Origin: Ruminococcus sp. UBA1828 | GTDB taxonomy: Bacteria > Bacillota > Clostridia > Oscillospirales > Ruminococcaceae | Reading direction: 5' to 3' | DNA: 20,122 nucleotides | Assembly: GCA_002338885.1 (NCBI GenBank) | Contig: DDJI01000039.1 | Location: 32,033 to 52,154 of the forward strand | Shown here: positions 13,980 to 20,122 of the stretch, in pieces | Numbering within the stretch: position 1 is the first letter of the stretch | Layout: each line of letters opens with the position of its first letter | Notes under the pieces: generated by a model | Seen by the model: only the letters and a program-made list of their open reading frames with translations | Databases searched by the model: none | Told to the model about the DNA's origin: nothing | Position numbers and translations under genes: made by a program

Positions 13980-16550
13980 ATGAAAAAGCTAATTGCATTG
14001 CTTTTAGCTGTTCTAATGGTTGTTTCGGCGTTCGCAGCTTGCGGCACCGATACTACCGATGACCCCGCTGCTACAACCGTAGCTGAGGGCGACGGCACCA
14101 CCGAAGGTGACGGAGAACAGACTGAAAGCGAAGTTGTTGAGTTTGATCCCAGCGCTGAGTATGTTTATAAGGATTCAGTGAGCACTATGGCTACCAACTG
14201 GAATCCCCACACATACCAGACCGTTGATGATGACTACCTGACTCCCTACATAAGAGTGGGTCTTTACGGCTTCATCTTTAACGATGAGCTTAACCCCGTT
14301 GAGGGCAAGGAAGCATATGAGGGATACGTTATCATCCCTGAGATGGCGGCAGACATGCCTGTCGATGTCACCGAGCAGGTAAAGGAAGAGCATCCCGAGT
14401 TCGGAATCCCCGAGTCTGCAACCTCTGGCTTTGCATACACCATAGACCTCAACCCTGACGCTGTTTGGGAGGATGGAACTCCTATCAACGCAGATACCTA
14501 TGTGTATTCCATGAAGAGACTTCTGGCTCCTGAGCTTCTTAACTACAGAGCTACAGACTACTATTCCAACAATTTCTCAATTGCCGGAGCTGAGGCATAC
14601 GCAAACGGCGGTTCTACCGCATATTCCGACGCTATGAGCGCATACACACTTGCCGACCTCACCAAGAATGAGGATGGACAGTATGTAAACGCTGACGGCA
14701 AGAAGATGTACATCGGTCTTAACGTTATCCTTTCATGGCTCGGCGGCGAGACCCTTCAGGCATACGTTGACGCTTACGGTGATGCATACTTTGACACCAC
14801 CAACTGGGATACCCTCGTTTCCATGATGGACGCTAAGGGCGCTATCCCGCTTACAGATGAGAACCTCGAGCTGTTCACCCCTGTTATTGCTACTGAGGGC
14901 TGGGACGAGACTGCTGAAGATGCATACAACTACTTTGTAGTAGGTACCGATTACCCCGTTGTTGATTACGATGGAACCGTTGGTCTTTACAAGTCCGGCG
15001 ACTACCAGATCACCCTGGTGCTTTCAAGAGCGCTCAGCGGATTCAACCTTCTTTACAACCTCACATCCAACTGGATAGTTTACGAGGATCTTTACGAGTC
15101 CTGCCTCACCGAGACAAACGGTGTATGGACTTCTACTTACAACACCAGCGTTGAGACTACAATGTCTTACGGACCTTACAAGCTCACCGATTACCAGACA
15201 GATAAGCATATGCGTCTCGAGAGAAACGACACCTGGTACGGCTACACTGACGGCAAGCACATATATGTTGACCCCGTTGACGGCCAGACATATCCTATGT
15301 ACATGACCACTGCGATCGACACTCAGGTTGTTTCAGAGGCATCTACAAGAAAGATGATGTTCTTAAGCGGCGAGCTGATGACATACGGCCTGCAGACAGA
15401 GGACTACGATACCTACAGAAACTCTGATTACTGCTATGCAACCCCTGCAGAGACTATATTCTTCCTCATCCTCAACGGACATCTTCAGGCTTTGAACGAG
15501 CGTGAGGCTGCTGCTGACTTCGATACTACACAGTACGATCTTCAGACCATGACCCTGCTCAACTTCAGAAAGGCTATGGCTTTGTCCTTCGATAGAGAGG
15601 ACTTTGCATCCACCATTTCACCTTCAAGATCCGGAGCTTACGGACTTATCGGTGATGCTTACATCTACGACCCTGACACCGGTGCAAGATACCGTGACAC
15701 CGACCAGGCTAAGCAGGCGCTTTGCACATTCTACTCTGTAAACGTTGACGATTACGATTCACTTGACGAAGCTGCTGCATCCATCACAGGTTATGACCCC
15801 GTTGCTGCTAAGGAGTTCTTCACCGCAGCATTTGACGATGCTATCGCAGCAGGCTATATCACCGATAACGACGGCAACGGCATAAGCGACCAGACAGTAC
15901 GCATTGAGTACGCTTTGTCTGAGGATGACGACTTCATGACTCAGACCATCAACTACCTCAACGCATCTGTTGCCGAGGTTACTGCCGGAACACCTTTCGA
16001 AGGCAAGATCGAGTTCTACAAGTCAGCTCCTTACCAGAACGAGTGGTCCAACAGAATCAGATCCGGTATGTCCGACACCGTATTGGGCGGCTGGTCAGGT
16101 TCTGCACTTGATCCGTTCGGACTTACCAACGTTTACGTTGACCCCGGTCAGGCATACGATGCTAACTGGTTCGATCCTTCTACCACAATGGTAACCATCA
16201 ACATCGATGGCACTGATCTCACCACTTCACTTACCAACTGGTCTAACGCTCTTAACGGAGCAACCATCACCATCGACGGTACTGAGTACAACTTCGGTTC
16301 CGGCCAGGCTGATATAGAGACCAGACTTGATATCCTCGCAGCATTCGAGGTTGCTGTACTTGAAACCCACGACTACCTCCCGATGCTTCAGGACGGTTCT
16401 ATGGCGCTCCTTTCTCAGCAGGTTTACTACATCGTTGAAGAATACAACCCTGTTATGAGACGTGGCGGCATCGAGTACCTTAAGTATAACTACAGCGAGG
16501 AAGAGTGGGACGCTTACCTTGTAGAGCAGGGCGGAGAACTCAAGTACTAA
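13980..16550 (+). CDS. oppA: oligopeptide ABC transporter substrate-binding lipoprotein (OppA-type, oversized)
   Basis: An 856-aa lipoprotein. A lysine-rich hydrophobic signal peptide ends in the lipobox AFAAC (Cys21), followed by an acidic Thr/Asp/Glu spacer (22-58). The body is a family 5 solute-binding domain with the signature AVWEDGTPINADTYVYSMKR (161-180). It should be lipid-anchored outside the membrane and capture peptides for OppBC. Typical OppA proteins are about 520-600 aa, so this one is some 250-300 aa longer. A calcium-loop-like stretch, DNDGNGISD (629-637), lies in the additional part. Codon use is more strongly biased than in neighbours, consistent with high expression. GGAGG lies 9 bases before the ATG. 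Binding of other ligands such as dipeptides or oligosaccharides cannot be excluded. Confidence 0.9.
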   Translation: MKKLIALLLAVLMVVSAFAACGTDTTDDPAATTVAEGDGTTEGDGEQTESEVVEFDPSAEYVYKDSVSTMATNWNPHTYQTVDDDYLTPYIRVGLYGFIFNDELNPVEGKEAYEGYVIIPEMAADMPVDVTEQVKEEHPEFGIPESATSGFAYTIDLNPDAVWEDGTPINADTYVYSMKRLLAPELLNYRATDYYSNNFSIAGAEAYANGGSTAYSDAMSAYTLADLTKNEDGQYVNADGKKMYIGLNVILSWLGGETLQAYVDAYGDAYFDTTNWDTLVSMMDAKGAIPLTDENLELFTPVIATEGWDETAEDAYNYFVVGTDYPVVDYDGTVGLYKSGDYQITLVLSRALSGFNLLYNLTSNWIVYEDLYESCLTETNGVWTSTYNTSVETTMSYGPYKLTDYQTDKHMRLERNDTWYGYTDGKHIYVDPVDGQTYPMYMTTAIDTQVVSEASTRKMMFLSGELMTYGLQTEDYDTYRNSDYCYATPAETIFFLILNGHLQALNEREAAADFDTTQYDLQTMTLLNFRKAMALSFDREDFASTISPSRSGAYGLIGDAYIYDPDTGARYRDTDQAKQALCTFYSVNVDDYDSLDEAAASITGYDPVAAKEFFTAAFDDAIAAGYITDNDGNGISDQTVRIEYALSEDDDFMTQTINYLNASVAEVTAGTPFEGKIEFYKSAPYQNEWSNRIRSGMSDTVLGGWSGSALDPFGLTNVYVDPGQAYDANWFDPSTTMVTINIDGTDLTTSLTNWSNALNGATITIDGTEYNFGSGQADIETRLDILAAFEVAVLETHDYLPMLQDGSMALLSQQVYYIVEEYNPVMRRGGIEYLKYNYSEEEWDAYLVEQGGELKY

Positions 16551-16651
16551 TACGGTACTAATTGAGTTTATCTGTGACGCAAAGCAGAGCGTTCGGGCGT
16601 CGGCTCGCATGAGCTGATACCCAAAATGAAATATTAAATATTTCGGTTGCT

Positions 16652-16690
16652 CAGGTGCGGGGCAAAAAAATGTCCCGCACCTGCGTTTTC
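16652..16690 (+). terminator. terminator-like hairpin between oppA and oppB (probable attenuator)
   Basis: CAGGTGCGGGGCA (16652-16664) and TGTCCCGCACCTG (16671-16683) form a 13-bp stem (one G-U) with an A6 loop, followed by CGTTTTC. There is no clear promoter between it and oppB, so some transcripts must read through, giving more oppA than permease message. A small AT-rich palindrome, GAAATATT-A-AATATTTC, lies at 16628-16644. Confidence 0.75.
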
Positions 16691-16767
16691 ATATTATTAT
16701 AAAAACTTTATTGATTGAAAGCGATATTAAGCTAAAGGACTCATAAAATGGTTTTGGAGGTTGTCAA

Positions 16768-17721
16768 ATGGTAAAATATGTCGTACAAAGATTACTGTTA
16801 ATGCTGATGACCCTCTTTGTCATAGTGTTAATATGTTTTGTACTCATAAGAATGCTTCCACCTGCGCCACTCCCTCCGGGAGACCCTCATGCGGACATAA
16901 TAGAGGCGCGTCGTGAAGCGATGGGCTATGGAAAGCCCTATCTTGTGCAGTTCGGAATATACCTTAAGGATATATTCACAAGATTCGACTTCGGAATTTC
17001 CGACAAACTTTATTTCGGTCAGAATGTTGCGGACATATTCATGAGCAAGCTTCCCGCGACTATCGTGGTAAACTTATATTCGATAATTCTCAGCATACCG
17101 ATAGGTATCGGCTTTGGTATCATTGCCGCCCTGAAAAAGGACACGTGGATAGATAACGTCATATCCACGGTGACAATGGCGCTGATATCGGTGCCGAGCT
17201 TCGTCTATGCGTTTATAATACAGTACATTTTCTGCTACAAATTAGGATGGTTCCCGTTCCTGATGAAGGATGGCACAGACTGGTTCTCGTGGTCGATGTT
17301 CTGGAGCATGATACCGTGCATACTGTCGCTGTCCTTAGGCGTTATTGCCGGATTTACGAGAACGACACGTGCGGAGCTGACGGAGGTTTTGACAAGCGAG
17401 TTCATGCTTTTGGCAAGGACAAAGGGTCTTACTAAGCTTCAGGCCACGGTGCGCCATGCGTTCAGAAACTGCATGGTAGTAATCGTTCCTTCGATATTCG
17501 GTCAGTTTATAGGAATACTGAGCGGCTCGGTAATACTTGAGCGACTGTTCGGTGTTCCCGGCGTGGGACAGCTCTACATAAACGCCATCAACGCGCCCGA
17601 CTATCCCATGTTCATGCTTGACACCATCTTCTACACAACCATAGGACTTGTTGCAAACATAGTGGTCGATATAAGCTACGGCTTTATTGATCCTCGAATC
17701 AGAATGGGGTCTAAGAAATGA
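16768..17721 (+). CDS. oppB: oligopeptide ABC transporter permease OppB
   Basis: A 317-aa permease with about six membrane segments: one near 8-28, a periplasmic-side loop to about 95, then segments near 100-120, 133-157, 177-197, 235-260 and 285-308. The cytoplasmic EAA-type loop (about 211-234, EFMLLARTKGLTKLQATVRH then AFRN) contacts the ATPase, and the SVILERLFGVPGVGQLYINA motif is typical of OppB/DppB. Together with OppC it forms the channel in the inner membrane. The ATG has GGAGG 7 bases upstream. The stop overlaps the next start as ATGA (17718-17721). Confidence 0.93.
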   Translation: MVKYVVQRLLLMLMTLFVIVLICFVLIRMLPPAPLPPGDPHADIIEARREAMGYGKPYLVQFGIYLKDIFTRFDFGISDKLYFGQNVADIFMSKLPATIVVNLYSIILSIPIGIGFGIIAALKKDTWIDNVISTVTMALISVPSFVYAFIIQYIFCYKLGWFPFLMKDGTDWFSWSMFWSMIPCILSLSLGVIAGFTRTTRAELTEVLTSEFMLLARTKGLTKLQATVRHAFRNCMVVIVPSIFGQFIGILSGSVILERLFGVPGVGQLYINAINAPDYPMFMLDTIFYTTIGLVANIVVDISYGFIDPRIRMGSKK

Positions 17722-19271
17722 TGAATAACGCAGAGAATAACAACGTTTTGTACGAACACATCCCAAAGGAGCAGTTTGAGTTTGCCCAGGTGGATGCAAA
17801 AATACACGACGCAAAGTTTGAGACCAAAGCCAGGGGATACTTTGCGGACGCATTTATACGCTTTAAAAAGAGTAAGGCGGCTGTTGCCGGAGCGTGGATA
17901 ATCATATTCTTAGTGGCATTTTCCTTCATAGCTCCGCTTGTATCGCCCTACACAATAGACGACACCGACAACTACTATAAGAACTCGCCGCCGTATGTAA
18001 GAGCCATAGCCGATATGAACTTAGGCATATTTGACGGCGCGGTGACAAAGACGTCGGTAAACGACTTGGCGCTTGCCTATTGGAACGGCATAGCGGTTGA
18101 AACGGGCTACGACCCGCTGATAAGAATACTCGAGACATACGAGACGACCTCAATGTACCGCGGTCAGGAGAAGATAACCTACACCTACAAGATAGAGACC
18201 AACAAGTACTATGAGCAGGGCATAATGTACAGGGTGCTGTCGTATGAAGAGTTTGAAGCCATTCAGCAGTGGCAGAACGAGACCGGCATACAGGTGATTT
18301 ACCCGTATGTTGAGCCGGACGACATCTGCGGCATAAGCGACAGGCCGAGCATATGGTACCAGGTGTCCGACTCAAAGGGCACGCCTGTGTACGATGAAAA
18401 CGGCAACTTCATACCCGCATACTCAACTAACAGCGCAATAGAGGGCGCGCCCTACAACTCCATAAGGGTTGAAGGGGACGACGGCAGCTACATCTACAGC
18501 AGAAGAAGATCCGGAGCGGTTGAAGTGCGTCTGTGCTACTACAACTACTATCAGTACGTCAACGGAACCGAGCCGTTTTACATCTTCGGCACGAACTCCA
18601 TGGGCATGGATTTGTTCTTGGCTGTCGGCGTAGGCTCAAGATTTTCGATAATCTTTGCTCTTTTGGTGTCTGTCATAAACCTCACCATAGGCGCAATCTA
18701 CGGAGCTATCCAGGGCTACTACGGCGGAACGATAGACCTTATCATGGACAGAATAAGCGATATACTTTCCGGAGTTCCGTTCATGGTTGTTGCGGTGCTG
18801 TTCCAGCTGCACCTTGCGTCAAAGGTCGGAATTGTGCCGGCGTTCCTGTTCGCATTCGTGCTGACGGGATGGATAAGCATGGCTGCCCTCACAAGAAAGC
18901 AGTTTTACAGGTTTAAAGGTCAGGAGTTCGTAATGGCTGCAAGAACCTTAGGAGCGTCTGACTGGAGACTGATGTTCAAGCACATCTTCCCCAACTCCCT
19001 GGGAACCATAGTTACGAGCTGCGCACTGGTAATCCCCAGCGTCGTAAGCTCTGAGACGTCGCTGACCTACCTCGGCATAATCAACATATCAGACTTTGCC
19101 GGAACCAGCCTTGGAACCCTTATGTCACAGGGACAGACATCAATGACGGTTTCGCCGCATGCGATGTTCTTCCCCGCACTCTACTTTGCTCTGCTGCTGA
19201 TAGCCTTCAACCTGTTCGGCAACGGTTTAAGAGATGCGTTTAACCCCACAATGAGAGGAGCGGAGGGCTGA
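17718..19271 (+). CDS. oppC: oligopeptide ABC transporter permease OppC with large extracytoplasmic insert
   Basis: A 517-aa permease, about 200 aa longer than usual. A cytoplasmic start (1-55) contains FIRFKKSKAAVAGAW, then comes membrane segment 1 (about 57-77). About 210 residues follow before the motif YIFGTNSMGMDLF (288-300), the equivalent of the HxFGTDxxGRD motif normally found some 35-45 residues after segment 1. The insert is rich in Tyr, Asp and Glu and should lie outside the cell. The core then continues normally, with further segments and the EAA loop GQEFVMAARTLGASDWRLMF (401-420) plus KHIFPN. The start may be ATG 17718 or the adjacent ATG 17721. Translation is coupled to oppB. 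Confidence 0.92.
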   Translation: MMNNAENNNVLYEHIPKEQFEFAQVDAKIHDAKFETKARGYFADAFIRFKKSKAAVAGAWIIIFLVAFSFIAPLVSPYTIDDTDNYYKNSPPYVRAIADMNLGIFDGAVTKTSVNDLALAYWNGIAVETGYDPLIRILETYETTSMYRGQEKITYTYKIETNKYYEQGIMYRVLSYEEFEAIQQWQNETGIQVIYPYVEPDDICGISDRPSIWYQVSDSKGTPVYDENGNFIPAYSTNSAIEGAPYNSIRVEGDDGSYIYSRRRSGAVEVRLCYYNYYQYVNGTEPFYIFGTNSMGMDLFLAVGVGSRFSIIFALLVSVINLTIGAIYGAIQGYYGGTIDLIMDRISDILSGVPFMVVAVLFQLHLASKVGIVPAFLFAFVLTGWISMAALTRKQFYRFKGQEFVMAARTLGASDWRLMFKHIFPNSLGTIVTSCALVIPSVVSSETSLTYLGIINISDFAGTSLGTLMSQGQTSMTVSPHAMFFPALYFALLLIAFNLFGNGLRDAFNPTMRGAEG

Positions 19272-19272
19272 T

Positions 19273-20122
19273 ATGGAAAATAAACTTCATGTAAAAGACC
19301 TGACTATATCCTTCCGCACCACAAACGGAAAGGTTCAGGCAGTAAGAAATATCAGCTTTGATCTTGCAAAGGGCGAGACGCTCTCGATAGTCGGCGAGTC
19401 CGGCTCCGGAAAGAGCGTCACCTCTCTGGCCACCATGCGCCTGCTGCCCAAGGCCACGGCCCACGTCAAGGGCCAGATCCTCTTTGAGGGCCGGGACCTG
19501 CTCCAGCTCCCGGAGCGGGAGATGCAGCAGATCCGGGGCAATAAGATTGCCATGATTTTCCAGGAGCCCATGACCTCCCTGAACCCCATCCACCCCGTGG
19601 GCAAACAGATCGCCGAGAGCGTCCTGCTCCACAGCAAGGCCACCAAGAAGGAGGCCATGGCCCGGGCCCTTCAGCTCCTGGAGCTGTGCGGCATCCCGGA
19701 CCCGGAGCAGCGCATGAAGGAGTATCCCCACCAGCTCTCCGGCGGTATGCGCCAGCGGGTGATGATCGCCATTGCCCTGGCCTGCGACCCGGAGCTCCTC
19801 ATCGCCGACGAGCCCACCACCGCTCTGGATGTCACCATTCAGGCCCAGATCCTCCAGCTCATGAAGGACCTCAAGAAGGACCGGGACATGAGCATCATCA
19901 TGATCACCCACGACTTGGGCATCGTCTACGACTTCTGCGACCGGGTGGTGGTGGTCTACACCGGGGAGGTGGTGGAGTCCGCCCCGGTGAAGGCCCTGTT
20001 CCAGGAGCCCCTCCACCCCTATACCGAAGGGCTCATCGGGGCCCTGCCCCGGCTGGGCCGCCCCACCGAGCGGCTGGAGGCCATCGAGGGCATGGTGCCC
20101 GACGCCGGGGAGATGCCCCAGG
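19273..20122 (+). CDS. oppD: oligopeptide ABC transporter ATP-binding protein OppD (3' end outside; base composition breaks inside)
   Basis: The 283 codons present show an ABC ATPase: Walker A GESGSGKS (41-48), Q-loop [10 protein letters not shown], signature LSGGMRQR (155-162), Walker B LLIADEP (D179, E180) and H-loop H213 in ITHDLG. The end, [12 protein letters not shown], is the start of the OppD/DppD C-terminal extension. It energises OppBC in the cytoplasm. The ATG follows the oppC stop by one base, with GGAGGG 5 bases upstream. Base composition is odd: bases 19281-19380 are 43% G+C, but 19441-19500 are 68% and 20041-20100 are 80%, with a switch to GCC, CTG, CGG and CCC codons. The break lies near Walker A, about 19390-19425. 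The reading frame is intact across it. Confidence 0.9.
   Translation, partial: MENKLHVKDLTISFRTTNGKVQAVRNISFDLAKGETLSIVGESGSGKSVTSLATMRLLPKATAHVKGQILFEGRDLLQLPEREMQQIRGNKIAMIFQEPMTSLNPIHPVGKQIAESVLLHSKATKKEAMARALQLLELCGIPDPEQRMKEYPHQLSGGMRQRVMIAIALACDPELLIADEPTTALDVTIQAQILQLMKDLKKDRDMSIIMITHDLGIVYDFCDRVVVVYTGEVVESAPVKALFQEPLHPYTEGLIGALPRLGRPTERLEAIEGMVPDAGEMPQ

Overview
The window looks like a mid-GC Firmicute of the class Clostridia, probably an uncultured gut relative of the Oscillospirales or Christensenellales. This rests on strong GGAGG ribosome binding sites, sigma-A type promoters with 17-base spacers, heavy use of ATA (Ile) codons, and gene families typical of that group. The placement is inference; no 16S rRNA gene is present.

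Layout. 1-167: 3' end of an M18 aminopeptidase gene, then a terminator. 265-1371 (-): membrane-anchored GH25 muramidase, divergent from a class I-like PLP aminotransferase (1781-3064, +). 3268-4551 (+): membrane family 2 glycosyltransferase. 5097-7898 (+): ECF-type sigma factor followed by a membrane-anchored beta-propeller protein, probably a surface-signalling pair. 8174-8636: promoter, tRNA-Thr and tRNA-Tyr, then a 142-base tandem unit that repeats the 3' end of the tRNA-Tyr together with a terminator-like hairpin. 8650-9013: a repeat-rich intergenic block built on the octamer GCAAAGTG and perfect palindromes. 9347-12166 (-): three-gene operon (unknown 144-aa helical protein, FtsH protease, HdeD-like membrane protein) with both junctions overlapping as ATGA. 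12294-12839 (-): TetR-family regulator with a probable autoregulatory operator. 12975-13547 (-): flavoredoxin-like flavin reductase. 13783-20122 (+): oligopeptide ABC transporter operon oppA-oppB-oppC-oppD, cut by the window end.

How the genes work together. The opp operon encodes an unusually large lipoprotein binding protein, two permeases (OppC has a long extracytoplasmic insert) and an ATPase. A terminator-like hairpin after oppA probably lets the binding protein exceed the permeases. FtsH and HdeD suggest membrane quality control. The sigma factor and beta-propeller protein probably sense the envelope.

Points for the reader. (1) oppD changes abruptly from about 43% GC to 68-80% GC near its Walker A motif, suggesting a chimeric join or recombination. 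(2) The coupled, well-spaced ATG of ftsH is out of frame with the rest of the protein; one extra A in an A5 run would restore it. (3) The tRNA-Tyr 3' end is duplicated, and its 5' and 3' halves do not pair cleanly. I found no CRISPR array, insertion sequence, phage gene or defence system.
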